A stretch of 64,000 bases of DNA, from contig CAITUV010000013.1 in NCBI GenBank assembly GCA_903895725.1, positions 62,001-126,000 on the forward strand. The letters run 5' to 3'. The translations under genes and the position numbers were made by a program. The notes under the pieces are model-generated. The model was not told where the DNA came from. It made no database searches and saw only the letters and a program-made list of their open reading frames with translations. This document shows, piece after piece, positions 44,070 through 52,059 of this stretch. This DNA is from an uncultured Myxococcales bacterium. Lineage in GTDB: Bacteria > Myxococcota_A > UBA9042 > CAIXZC01. Positions within the stretch are counted from its first letter, which is position 1. Every line of letters starts with the position of its first letter.

Positions 44070-44093
44070 CCCGAATTCGGGACCCCTCGGGTC
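44070..44093. promoter_or_regulatory. Two adjacent inverted repeats at the predicted transcription start
   Basis: CCCGAATTCGGG (44070-44081) is a perfect 12-bp palindrome, directly followed by GACCC-CTC-GGGTC (44081-44093). Sitting on the predicted +1, they could be an operator or a 5' hairpin in the mRNA. Confidence 0.45.
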
Positions 44094-44105
44094 CGGGGAG
44101 GCATC

Positions 44106-44507
44106 GTGCGGTTTTGGAGACTGGCAGTGGTTTGCGCAGCGATGTTGGCTGTGGCGGGATGCGGGGCATCGGACGAGCTGCTGAATTCCTGTCCCCGGGT
44201 GACCGGAGCCACGGTCGTGAGCTGGGATGGGGCGGAGCTCAAAGTCGGAGTCTGGCTGCAGGACCTCGAGGAGGATTCCGTCGACCTCCTGGTCACCGAT
44301 GGCAATGGGGAGGCAATTGACGAGGTCCTCGGTCACGGCGGCGTTGGCCTGACGAGCACGGCCGAGCTTCCCGGGGCGGGCCACGAGCTGCTCATTGCCG
44401 GAAAGCACGTGAAGGGGAGCTCGATGGGGTTCCAGCCGGTCGACATCCAGGGATGCCAGGGAGAGGAATTCCGCATCGACATCCCGGCGGTGGGGGGCGG
44501 CAGGTGA
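44106..44507 (+). CDS. Small lipoprotein
   Basis: The 133-residue product has a lipobox (MLAVAGC). The mature part is beta-rich with two Cys (LNSCPRVTGATVVSW, DIQGCQGEEFRID) that may form a disulfide. The family is not recognised. The GTG at 44106 is chosen because GGGGAGG precedes it and it lies just after the predicted promoter, whereas the longer ORF start falls in the -10 region. The propeller-protein gene follows 66 bases on and may be co-transcribed. Confidence 0.65.
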   Translation: MRFWRLAVVCAAMLAVAGCGASDELLNSCPRVTGATVVSWDGAELKVGVWLQDLEEDSVDLLVTDGNGEAIDEVLGHGGVGLTSTAELPGAGHELLIAGKHVKGSSMGFQPVDIQGCQGEEFRIDIPAVGGGR

Positions 44508-44573
44508 GCGGTCGGGCAGGGTTCGAGCCGTGGAAGTGCAGGCTCGTCACAGGCTAGAAACTGGGAGGACGCA

Positions 44574-46082
44574 GTGGCTCTCAAGGGAAAGAATAGGGGA
44601 GTGGACCTGTTTGGCGGATCGGCCCCGACGACTACCGTCGTGCCTCCGCTGTCGGAGAAGGACGAGGCCCTGCTGCACGAGCTGATCCAGGTGGCCCGGG
44701 AAGAGCGCCGGGGTGCGCTTTCGGAGGACAACCTGCGTCGGCGCCACAAGGACCTGCATTTCCGGCTTCGCACCCGTTTCTCGACTCTGGCGGGTGCGCT
44801 CGGAGAGGCACTCAAGCTGGAAGTGGGGTCGCCCCTGACACGCAAGCTCGTCCTGGACGAGCTGCTCACCCGATATGCGACCGGTGCGCCGGTGACGCTG
44901 GAGGGGCTGGTTCGGGATGTTCCCCGTCTTGCCAACGCCCTGATTCGGGAGCTCGGCGGAATGGACGCTGCGTGGAAGGAGCTTGGGATTCGTCCTGACC
45001 TGGCCCTCAGGGACCGGCGGGTTCCGGACGACCAGCTGTTCGGGCAAGTGTTGGATCTGGCCGGCACGGTGAGCGGATTCGGGACGGAAGAAGAGCTGGC
45101 GGCCGTCAGCCCGTTCCTCCGGGAGGCGGTCCGGTGGCGGTTCGGCGGGTTCGGTGCGTTCAGAAAGGGACTGGCAGAGTGGCTCAGTGGCCAGCCGCTG
45201 CTGTACCTCGTCTGGGGACGGAACGTCTTGTCCCGGCAGCTGCTTGCGGAGGTGACCACGACCGGCCGGGGCGTCAAGGGGCGGCTTCTGTCCGATGTCA
45301 CGAGGATGCGCGCCGCCTGGAAGTGTACCGGCTGTCCCCGGCCCGCGTTCCTCTGGTCCGACGGCAGTCTCGTGCCGATTGATCCGGAAGAGGTGCCGTT
45401 CGTCTCGTTCTCGTCGGCTGCGGTCAACGGCGGCCAGAAGGTCAGTGGTTCCCGGAGAACCGGGCGGCCGCTCTGCCTAGTATCCCTGGACGATCGGGAG
45501 GGCGTGCTGGCCATGGCGACGCGAAGGGGGCTTCTCAAGCTCATGTCGTTGAGCCAGGTCCGCCGAGTCCGCAAGGACGGGCTTCCCGTCATTCGGCTGG
45601 GAGAGGGGGACGAGGTCAGCGCTGCCGCGGTGCTCGGACCCGGCGTGAAGCGGGTCGTCATCGTCACTCGGCAGGGACGTGGCGTGGCGTTTGCCCGGGA
45701 GGCCTGGAAGATGGCCTCGAGGCTGTCCATGGGGCATGTGAGGCTGCGGGGGACCGACGGGGGGGCCGAGGCACTGGAAGTGGTTGGGCTGGCCGAAGGC
45801 GAGGATCTGGCGCTGCTCGGTCGAAACGGCTTCCTGCTGCGGGTCCGGGCCGACGAGGTTCCCGTCCGCAAGGGGGCCAGCCTCGGGCGCCTCCTGTGGC
45901 GGACCCCGGTCGTCGGGGCTGCGGCCTGCTCCGATACCACCGGGCTCCTCCTGGGAACCCGCAAGGGGCGTCTGCTTGCCTGCAGCGGGGCGGACGTGCC
46001 GGGGCGAAGCGCTCAGTGCAAGGGAGTCCATGGAGTCCGGCTGGACGGGGACGACGCTCCCGAGGTGCTCCGGCAGGTGTGA
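44574..46082 (+). CDS. GyrA-CTD-like beta-propeller protein with N-terminal helical repeats
   Basis: The 502-residue product starts at a GTG with GGGAGG upstream. The N-terminal half (about 30-250) has helical repeats ending in aromatic or Gly-rich turns (FSTLAGALGEALKL, LGGMDAAWKELGI, FGGFGAFRKGLA), like homing-endonuclease-associated DNA-binding repeats. The C-terminal half (about 290-500) has blades typical of the DNA gyrase A C-terminal propeller: GVLAMATRRGLLKLMSL, RVVIVTRQGRGVAFA, DLALLGRNGFLLRV and GLLLGTRKGRLL. No GyrA cleavage domain and no QRRGGKG GyrA-box are present. It is therefore a stand-alone DNA-binding or bending protein rather than a topoisomerase; the function is unknown. 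Confidence 0.72.
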   Translation: MALKGKNRGVDLFGGSAPTTTVVPPLSEKDEALLHELIQVAREERRGALSEDNLRRRHKDLHFRLRTRFSTLAGALGEALKLEVGSPLTRKLVLDELLTRYATGAPVTLEGLVRDVPRLANALIRELGGMDAAWKELGIRPDLALRDRRVPDDQLFGQVLDLAGTVSGFGTEEELAAVSPFLREAVRWRFGGFGAFRKGLAEWLSGQPLLYLVWGRNVLSRQLLAEVTTTGRGVKGRLLSDVTRMRAAWKCTGCPRPAFLWSDGSLVPIDPEEVPFVSFSSAAVNGGQKVSGSRRTGRPLCLVSLDDREGVLAMATRRGLLKLMSLSQVRRVRKDGLPVIRLGEGDEVSAAAVLGPGVKRVVIVTRQGRGVAFAREAWKMASRLSMGHVRLRGTDGGAEALEVVGLAEGEDLALLGRNGFLLRVRADEVPVRKGASLGRLLWRTPVVGAAACSDTTGLLLGTRKGRLLACSGADVPGRSAQCKGVHGVRLDGDDAPEVLRQV

Positions 46083-46206
46083 CCCGAACGGTCGCTGCAT
46101 CCGAGCCGGGGAGGCCGAGCAGGGACTGGAACGGAGCGGCCAGGCCGGGATTGAAACGCAGCGGCCGGGGCGCTCGGCGGGCTGCGGGGGGCAAGCGGAG
46201 GAGAAC

Positions 46207-46650
46207 ATGAGGATCGCCATCGGAAGTGACCATGGGGGCTTCGGCCTCAAGCAGGTGCTGGCCGGTCTGCTCCGAGACGGAGGGCACGAGGTCGTCGACC
46301 TGGGAACGGACTCGACAGCTAGCGTGGACTACCCGCTGTTTGCGGAGCGGGTTGCCCGGGAAGTGGCCGAGAAGCGCTGCCCCCGCGGTGTGCTGGTCTG
46401 CGGCACCGGGATCGGGGTGAGCATTGCGGCCAACAAGGTGCCCGGGATCCGGGCAGCCCTCGTCCACGACGAGACGACTGCGCGCCTGGCCGCACAGCAC
46501 AACGATGCCAACGTGCTCTGTCTGGGAGGCCGCTTGCTGGCCCCGGAGATGGCCTGGGAGCTGCTCCGGATCTGGATGTCGACCCCGTTTGAGGTCCGCC
46601 ATCAGCGCCGGCTGGACCTCATTACCGGCCTCGAGGAGAGGGGGAGCTGA
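46207..46650 (+). CDS. rpiB: Ribose 5-phosphate isomerase B
   Basis: The 147-residue product interconverts ribulose 5-phosphate and ribose 5-phosphate. The RpiB/LacAB fold is shown by MRIAIGSDHGGFGLK at the start, SVDYPLFAERVAREV in the middle, the catalytic Cys in VCGTGIGVSIAANKV and HNDANVLCLGGRLL. Length is normal. Its stop overlaps the nrdR start. The rpiB-nrdR-ribD order is common in deltaproteobacteria and other phyla, and links pentose phosphate supply to nucleotide and riboflavin synthesis. Confidence 0.95.
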   Translation: MRIAIGSDHGGFGLKQVLAGLLRDGGHEVVDLGTDSTASVDYPLFAERVAREVAEKRCPRGVLVCGTGIGVSIAANKVPGIRAALVHDETTARLAAQHNDANVLCLGGRLLAPEMAWELLRIWMSTPFEVRHQRRLDLITGLEERGS

Positions 46651-47120
46651 TGCGTTGCCCGTACTGCAAGTGCCCGAGCACCAAGGTGGTTGATTCGCGA
46701 GAGGTCCGGGGAGGGGAGGAAATCCGCCGCCGGCGACTGTGCGACACGGCCGAAGGGGGGTGCGGACACCGGTTCACCACGTTCGAGCGTCTGGAGCTGC
46801 GGCTCCCCGTCGTCGTGAAGCGGGACGGTGGCCGAGTCCCGTTCGAGCGCCAGAAGGTGCGCAACGGCCTTCTCCGGGCCACTTGGAAGCGTCGGATCCG
46901 GGAAGACGAGATCGAGGCCTTCCTGGACGACCTGGAGCGGCGGCTGTCGGAGAACGTGTCCCGGGAAGTCAGCACCCAGGAGATTGGCAGCGAAGCGGTC
47001 AAGTTCCTGGCCCGCGTGGACCCGGTAGCCTGCGTCCGATTCCAGAGCGTCTACGGCGATTTCAAGAGCATCGACGAGTTCAAGAGTCTGCTCAACGAGC
47101 TGAGTGGTGATCCGGAATGA
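46650..47120 (+). CDS. nrdR: NrdR, ribonucleotide reductase regulator, with expanded zinc knuckle
   Basis: The 156-residue repressor has an N-terminal zinc ribbon and an ATP-cone (VVKRDGGRVPFERQKVRNGL). It senses ATP/dATP and represses nrd genes at NrdR boxes. The first Cys pair is CPYC as usual. The second pair is C-DTAEGG-C, six residues apart, where almost all NrdR have C-x2-C; four residues are inserted. The rest (GHRFTTFER) is normal, so it is probably functional. It overlaps rpiB by one base and ribD by four. Confidence 0.93.
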   Translation: MRCPYCKCPSTKVVDSREVRGGEEIRRRRLCDTAEGGCGHRFTTFERLELRLPVVVKRDGGRVPFERQKVRNGLLRATWKRRIREDEIEAFLDDLERRLSENVSREVSTQEIGSEAVKFLARVDPVACVRFQSVYGDFKSIDEFKSLLNELSGDPE

Positions 47121-48217
47121 GTGAAATGTGGGCCGGACTGATGCGGCAGGCCCTGCGGCATGCGGTCCGGGGATACGGTCGCACGGGCCCCAATCCGCTC
47201 GTCGGGGCGCTGGTCGTGCGCAACGGAGCGGTGATTTCGACTGGCTATCATGTCCAGGTCGGGAAGGCCCATGCCGAGGTCATGGCGCTCGACCGGGCCG
47301 GTTCGGCCGCGGCCGGGGCCGACCTGATCGTCACCCTCGAGCCGTGCTCCCACTACGGCCGGACTCCCCCATGCGTGGACCGGGTCGTGGAGGCAGGAAT
47401 CAAGCGGGTCTTCGTCGGGTGCCTGGACCCGAATCCCCGGGAGCAGGGCCGTGGCGTCCAGATGCTCAGGAAGGCCGGAATCGAGGTCGTCGTGGGCATC
47501 GAGGAGGAGCGTTGCCAGGCGGTGAACGAGGCCTATTTCAAGTATATCGCCACAGGAATTCCGTTCGTGACGCTCAAGCTCGCCCTGTCGCTGGACGGCC
47601 GGATTGCCACCCGGACGGGGGACGCACGCTGGATCTCCGGACCGGCTTCCGGCCGATTCGTGCATGGCCTTCGCAGGGACTGCAACGCGGTCATGGTGGG
47701 CGGCGAAACCGTCCGGCGGGACGACCCGCAGCTCACGGTCCGGCTCGCCCGTCCCGACACGCGGCCGATGAGGGTCGTCGTCAGCTCGGGGGGCGACCTG
47801 CCGGTCGATGCAAAGGTCTTCTCGGACCAGGAGCGCTGGCCCACGCTCCTGTTCGCCAGTGCAGCGATGCCCGGGTCGCTGGCCGCCCGGCTTGCCGAGC
47901 GTGGCGTCAAGGTGGAGATTCTCGGGGGGCAAGACGGTACGGTCGATCTGGCAGCGGTCCTGGAGCGGCTCGGCCGCCTGGGGGTGTCGCGCCTGCTGGT
48001 CGAAGGGGGGGGCCTCCTGGCCGGCCGGCTGCTGGCCGACAACCGGGTCGACCGCATGCTGGCCATCTACGCTCCGCTCCTCATCGGTGCCTCGGGCCGG
48101 CCTTCCGTAGGGGAGGAGCGGTCGGACGTGCTGGCACGGCTCCCTCGGCACTCCATCGAGTGGACCCGACGCCTGGGCCCCGACTGCATCGTATCGGTAC
48201 GCATGAGGCCACAATGA
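47117..48217 (+). CDS. ribD: Bifunctional riboflavin deaminase/reductase RibD
   Basis: The 366-residue enzyme catalyses two steps of riboflavin synthesis: deamination of the diaminopyrimidine and NADPH-dependent reduction of the ribosyl side chain. The deaminase domain has HAEVMAL and EPCSHYGRTPPC, the zinc-binding catalytic motifs. The reductase domain begins near FVTLKLALSLDGRIAT and contains the SGPASGRFVHGLR and LLVEGGG motifs. No FMN riboswitch is visible upstream, consistent with its internal operon position. It overlaps nrdR by four bases. Confidence 0.95.
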   Translation: MSEMWAGLMRQALRHAVRGYGRTGPNPLVGALVVRNGAVISTGYHVQVGKAHAEVMALDRAGSAAAGADLIVTLEPCSHYGRTPPCVDRVVEAGIKRVFVGCLDPNPREQGRGVQMLRKAGIEVVVGIEEERCQAVNEAYFKYIATGIPFVTLKLALSLDGRIATRTGDARWISGPASGRFVHGLRRDCNAVMVGGETVRRDDPQLTVRLARPDTRPMRVVVSSGGDLPVDAKVFSDQERWPTLLFASAAMPGSLAARLAERGVKVEILGGQDGTVDLAAVLERLGRLGVSRLLVEGGGLLAGRLLADNRVDRMLAIYAPLLIGASGRPSVGEERSDVLARLPRHSIEWTRRLGPDCIVSVRMRPQ

Positions 48218-48249
48218 AGCATCCCGGTTCCGGGAAGGAGGTTGGCCGG

Positions 48250-49017
48250 ATGTCGAGCTCTTGGGGATGTTCGTCCGCACAGTCGGGAAAGAAGGAAGGC
48301 CTCCGGACGGGGAGCGGCACCTTGATGCTGCTTCCGATCGTCGCCTGTCTGCTCTGGAGCAATGCCGCTCAGGCCCAGCCCCAGTACTGGTACGACCAGG
48401 TCCGCGTGACCCTCGAAGCCGGTGGCTCTCCGTTCCACTCGGTCCAGCTCGGAATGCGTCGCGTCAATGGCGGCTGGGTCGTCTGGCAGACCAAGCAGTA
48501 TCCGTACGTTCCGGTCTACGACAACCGGGTCTCCGTGGCGCCGGCAGCGGACGGGGACGAACTCATGTCGCTCCTGGAAGGGGCAGGCCTGCTCGACTTG
48601 AAGGATGCCGGGACCGACGTGCCGTTCGGCCTGACCTGGCGCATCGAGGCCGGCTGGAACGGGCGGAGCAACACCCTGGTGGTCAAGGGGGCTGAGCTCC
48701 TCGACGATGGCCGCTACGCCACCGTGCTCGAAGCGGTGCGAACGTTCGTAGAGCGGCGCACCGGGGTCGTTCGATTCCGAGACCTGGTGCAGCCTGAAGG
48801 CGAGCTGGGGCTTCTCAACCTTCGGACTTTTCCTCTGGCCGACGTGGAGATCGACGGCGTTCCGCTGGGGCGTGAGACCCCGGTCAACGGCCTGGAGCTC
48901 GGCCCCGGGGTCCACGTGGCCCGCCTGCTGCCTCAGGGAAGCGAGAAACCCCGTCGAATCAAGTTCACCATCTACAAGGGGCAGGTCACGAACCTGAACC
49001 TCAATCTGAACGAGTAG
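48250..49017 (+). CDS. Exported protein with C-terminal PEGA-like domain
   Basis: The 255-residue product has a signal peptide (LMLLPIVACLLWSNAAQAQ) after a polar start. The middle part is not recognised. The end (PLADVEIDGVPLGRETPVNG, then GVHVARLLPQG) is a PEGA-type beta-sandwich, common in surface proteins and next to kinases in Myxococcota. The ATG at 48250 has AGGAGG eight bases upstream, while the earlier ATG at 48214 overlaps ribD and has none. The 3' end overlaps the convergent MBL-fold gene by 17 bases. Confidence 0.7.
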   Translation: MSSSWGCSSAQSGKKEGLRTGSGTLMLLPIVACLLWSNAAQAQPQYWYDQVRVTLEAGGSPFHSVQLGMRRVNGGWVVWQTKQYPYVPVYDNRVSVAPAADGDELMSLLEGAGLLDLKDAGTDVPFGLTWRIEAGWNGRSNTLVVKGAELLDDGRYATVLEAVRTFVERRTGVVRFRDLVQPEGELGLLNLRTFPLADVEIDGVPLGRETPVNGLELGPGVHVARLLPQGSEKPRRIKFTIYKGQVTNLNLNLNE

Positions 49018-49855
49018 CCGGAGTCGGCAGGAAGCACGTCACTCGTTCCTTCCATTCCGGAGGAACGCGGGCCGCCACGATGGCTGCGATCTCGTCTTGC
49101 GCATAGATCCGACTGAAATGGAACAGCACGAGATGCTCCCCACGGAAGCGACCGAGCCGCTCCAGGATGTCGTCCAGCACCAGGTGTCGCCCCTTGCGGA
49201 CGGCCTCGAGCGGCTTTCTGTCGTCGAGGAAGGACGATTCCACCAGCAGGATTCGGGAGTCCCAGACCTCGCCGGGGAGGTGGTCGAGACCTTCCGGGAG
49301 CGTGTCGGGGATGAACGCCACCAGAGGCCGGTTGCGAATCTCGAACAGGTCGTCGAAGTCGGGGAGCCCTTTCTTCTGGACGATCTCTTCCGAGGTGAGA
49401 TGCCGATTCTCCGCCTTCAGCTTGCGTACCGATTCGAGGACCACGTAGCCCTGCGTTTCGGGCACATGGCTCAGCTCGAACGGTATGACGGTGAGCGAGC
49501 CTCTCAGGGGAATCGGGGCACCGGGGCAGGCCATCACGATCCGGTAGTCGAACTTCGAGGCCGACATCTTCTGCCAGTCGGACAGAAAGGCCGACAGCGG
49601 CTGGGCCATGGACGGAGGGACGAACAGCGTCGCCAGGTCGCGGTTCTCGAGGGCCCGTGTTGCCAGGTAGTTCATCACCTCCCCGCAGTGGTCCGTGTGC
49701 GCGTGGCTCAGGAACACATTTGGAGACGACAGCACCGGGGGACAGAGATACCCCAGATCGAAGCAAAGTCGAAGCTCCCGGACCGCAATGGCCGTTCCGA
49801 TTCCGGCCACCGAATCCCCCGACAGCGTAAATCCACCCAGCACGAGGCTTACCAT
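49001..49855 (-). CDS. MBL-fold hydrolase, RNase Z-like
   Basis: The 284-residue product has the metallo-beta-lactamase fold. SHAHTDHCG (His51, His53, Asp55, His56) is the first metal-binding motif. ELSHVPETQGYVV supplies another His, FIPDTLP the bridging Asp, and LVLFHFSRIY a terminal His. The pattern and length fit the RNase Z / 3',5'-cyclic phosphodiesterase group. A tRNA 3' processing or cyclic nucleotide role is possible; the exact substrate is open. GAGGAGGGG precedes the ATG at 49855. It is divergent from queG. Confidence 0.8.
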   Translation of the reverse strand: MVSLVLGGFTLSGDSVAGIGTAIAVRELRLCFDLGYLCPPVLSSPNVFLSHAHTDHCGEVMNYLATRALENRDLATLFVPPSMAQPLSAFLSDWQKMSASKFDYRIVMACPGAPIPLRGSLTVIPFELSHVPETQGYVVLESVRKLKAENRHLTSEEIVQKKGLPDFDDLFEIRNRPLVAFIPDTLPEGLDHLPGEVWDSRILLVESSFLDDRKPLEAVRKGRHLVLDDILERLGRFRGEHLVLFHFSRIYAQDEIAAIVAARVPPEWKERVTCFLPTPATRSD

Positions 49856-49993
49856 TTCCCCCTCCTCGGGGAGCCGTGGAGCCACAGGGTAGCAGCCCGC
49901 CCGGCCCAGGGAAACAGAAAAGAATGCTCGAGACGTGAGGCCGCCTGGCCCAGGCACGAAACGGCCGTTTCTCTTGCGGCCCGGGAGGCGGGA

Positions 49994-51115
49994 ATGTATG
50001 AACGTGTCCTGGACCGCACTCGAGTCCCTGCCTTCCGTCGGGGCAGCATCGGGTGCGGGGCGGAAATCTGCGAGGTCGGCTGCGAGGTTCGAGTGGACAG
50101 GTCCGGGAAGACGGCTGAGTCGAACACAGGTGCGGGGGCCCGGGAGGAGCTTGCGCGGCTACTGCGCCATCGCGCCCTGGAGCTCGGGTTCGATGATGCC
50201 GCCTGCTGTGCGGCCGAACCGGTTCCCGAGATGTCCCGCCTGGCCGAGTGGATCCGCAGCGGTCGCAGCGGCGCCCTGGCCTACATGCGGGACCACCTGG
50301 ACGTGCGGATGGACCCCCGCCTCCTGCTGCCGGGGGCCCGGTCGGTTCTGATGGTGGCCAAGTCCTACCTGCGCCTCGACCCGGGCGGGAATCCCGTGGC
50401 GGGGCCGGTATCCTCCCATGCGTCCGGCCGGGACTACCACTCGGTGCTCAAGAAGCGACTGTGGGAAGTGGGGCGGGGGGCGATCGAGGCCGGGGGGAGG
50501 TTCAAGCTGTTCGTGGATTCCGCTCCGGTCATGGAGAAGGTGATCGCTGCCCGGGCCGGACTCGGGCGGATCGGGCGCAACTCCCTGCTGGTCCATCCCC
50601 GGCTCGGCTCGTGGATCGTCCTGGGAGGCCTGGTGACCGATCTGGAGTTGGAGGCCTCCGCCCCGCCTGTCGGCGAGGGGGGAGAGCCGCCCAGGCTGCC
50701 GGATTGCGACGGATGTCGGCGTTGTGTCGATGCCTGTCCGGCCGGTGCCATCGCCCTGGATGGTGCCGTCGACGCCGGTCGGTGCCTCTCGTACTGGACC
50801 ATCGAATGCGCCGGCGAGTGGCCCGAATGGGTTGGCTGCTCCGTGGCGGAGCAGGTGTACGGTTGCGATCGCTGCCAGCAGGTCTGCCCTGCAAACCGGG
50901 GGGCCCTTCCGGGCCGCGGTGACGACTTCGCTCCGTTCCCGTTCGACGGGCTGACCCCCGTGGAGCTGGCCGAATGGGATGCCACGCGATTTCGAAATCG
51001 CACTCGCAGAAGCTCCATGCGGAGGATCCGGTTCGAACAGTTCCATCGCAACGCGTTGGCCTGCGCCGATGCAGAGCGCCGTCTCCGCAGCCCCGCGACG
51101 AAACGACCGGAGTGA
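49994..51115 (+). CDS. queG: Epoxyqueuosine reductase QueG
   Basis: The product is a cobalamin- and iron-sulfur-dependent enzyme that makes queuosine in tRNA from epoxyqueuosine. Motifs are FKLFVDSAPVMEKVIAARAG with GLGRIGRNSLLVHP (cobalamin and substrate side), and two [4Fe-4S] motifs, CDGCRRCVDACPAG and CDRCQQVCPAN. The protein lacks the C-terminal HEAT repeats of Escherichia coli QueG. Start: the ATG at 49994 has GGAGG five bases upstream, giving 373 residues, but the first 35 residues do not resemble the family, so the GTG at 50093 (340 residues) is an alternative. Confidence 0.9.
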   Translation: MYERVLDRTRVPAFRRGSIGCGAEICEVGCEVRVDRSGKTAESNTGAGAREELARLLRHRALELGFDDAACCAAEPVPEMSRLAEWIRSGRSGALAYMRDHLDVRMDPRLLLPGARSVLMVAKSYLRLDPGGNPVAGPVSSHASGRDYHSVLKKRLWEVGRGAIEAGGRFKLFVDSAPVMEKVIAARAGLGRIGRNSLLVHPRLGSWIVLGGLVTDLELEASAPPVGEGGEPPRLPDCDGCRRCVDACPAGAIALDGAVDAGRCLSYWTIECAGEWPEWVGCSVAEQVYGCDRCQQVCPANRGALPGRGDDFAPFPFDGLTPVELAEWDATRFRNRTRRSSMRRIRFEQFHRNALACADAERRLRSPATKRPE

Positions 51116-51163
51116 TGGGGTCGCAAGCGGCCCGTGCGCAGGTCCAGGAACGGTCCGGGGTCT

Positions 51164-51910
51164 CTATTTCCAGGCCTTGCGGTGAGCTTCGAAGTGGAGC
51201 CGATAGCCGTCCTCCCCGGTCCGCTGCACGGTCAGGAACCGGTAGTCGACGGTGATGGCCGACCCGGTGCCCACCAGGAGGAATGCGGCCCGGATGTGGA
51301 TGCGGTTGCGAAGCACGTTCAGCTCGTGCTCACTTTCATCGCTCTCGGCCGGGACGTTCCAGTGGGCCGCAGCCAGGAACGCCAGGATGCGCCGAACCGC
51401 GGCCGAATGGTCCAGGAGCTCTCCCGGAGCGACCTCGTCCACGATGGGAAGCTGTTTCAGCAGGGCGGGAAATGAGCCGGAGGCGGCATGCTCGATCATG
51501 GTGGGAGACGCGGCCAGCCCCGAGCCGAAGCAGGAGAAGCAGACCTGCTCCCCCGTGCTTCCGCAGGCCGAGCACCCCGGCTGATGTCCCAGTCCGGCGC
51601 AGGCACTACACGCCACCGTGCCCGTCCCGTCGCAATCGGCGTGCAGCTCCTGTCCCGTCCCCTTGCACTGGGCGCACGGCCGCTTGACCAGCAGGCTTCG
51701 GGTCTGTCCCGTGCCCTCACAGCCCCGGCATGCGAGTCGACCCTGATCACACCCCGGGCAGTCGTGGGACCCGACTCCCCCGCAGTCCAGACAGACACAC
51801 GTCGGACAGGGGACGGAGCCCGAGCCGCCGCACGCGGGGCAGAACATCCGGCTCTCCAGCCCAAGGCCGTATGGGTATGAACAGACTGGGCACCAGGTTT
51901 CAGAGTTCAT
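51164..51910 (-). CDS. DnaJ-type zinc-finger (CxxCxGxG) protein without J domain
   Basis: The 248-residue product has about five Cys-rich zinc-finger units in the first 120 residues (CPACGGSG, CLDCGGVGSHDC, CRGCEGTG, CAQCKGTG, CFSCFGSG). This is the pattern that in DnaJ binds zinc and unfolded substrates. No J domain is present. The C-terminal 120 residues form a separate alpha/beta domain of unknown family. It could be a protein-folding or disulfide-handling accessory. The ATG at 51910 lies 16 bases after the predicted start of transcription; the GAGGTG lies far upstream, so initiation may be leader-poor. Confidence 0.75.
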   Translation of the reverse strand: MNSETWCPVCSYPYGLGLESRMFCPACGGSGSVPCPTCVCLDCGGVGSHDCPGCDQGRLACRGCEGTGQTRSLLVKRPCAQCKGTGQELHADCDGTGTVACSACAGLGHQPGCSACGSTGEQVCFSCFGSGLAASPTMIEHAASGSFPALLKQLPIVDEVAPGELLDHSAAVRRILAFLAAAHWNVPAESDESEHELNVLRNRIHIRAAFLLVGTGSAITVDYRFLTVQRTGEDGYRLHFEAHRKAWK

Positions 51911-51932
51911 GGACTCACGACACCTCAACTGG

Positions 51933-51961
51933 AATTTAGCACAGCGGTGCCCCCTACTCAA
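51933..51961 (-). promoter_or_regulatory. Putative promoter of the zinc-finger gene
   Basis: On the minus strand TTGAGT (51961-51956) and TAAATT (51938-51933) are 17 bp apart, matching at four bases each. It is back to back with the mepA promoter. Confidence 0.4.
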
Positions 51962-51968
51962 CACCTAC

Positions 51969-51998
51969 TTGACTCCCTGCCTCGCGGTCCGGCATAGT
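51969..51998 (+). promoter_or_regulatory. Putative promoter of the LysM/MepA gene
   Basis: TTGACT (51969-51974) and CATAGT (51993-51998) are 18 bp apart, matching at five and four bases. The start near 52005 rules out the GTG at 51997 as the gene start. Confidence 0.45.
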
Positions 51999-52059
51999 GC
52001 CGTGGGCACCGTCGAGCCCCTGCCGGAGTCAGGCGTGGGGCGGGGTTCCCATTGGAGGA

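Noticed and set aside
41862..44408. 848-residue minus-strand frame opposite the TPR-kinase gene
   Set aside because: The plus strand encodes a clear kinase; the minus frame has no domain and spans the strong promoter region.
46207..48217. rpiB-nrdR-ribD as an unusual cluster
   Set aside because: This gene order is widespread in bacteria; only the NrdR zinc knuckle is odd.
49994..50093. A separate short gene before queG
   Set aside because: The segment is in frame with queG without a stop; it is better explained as an N-terminal extension or untranslated leader.
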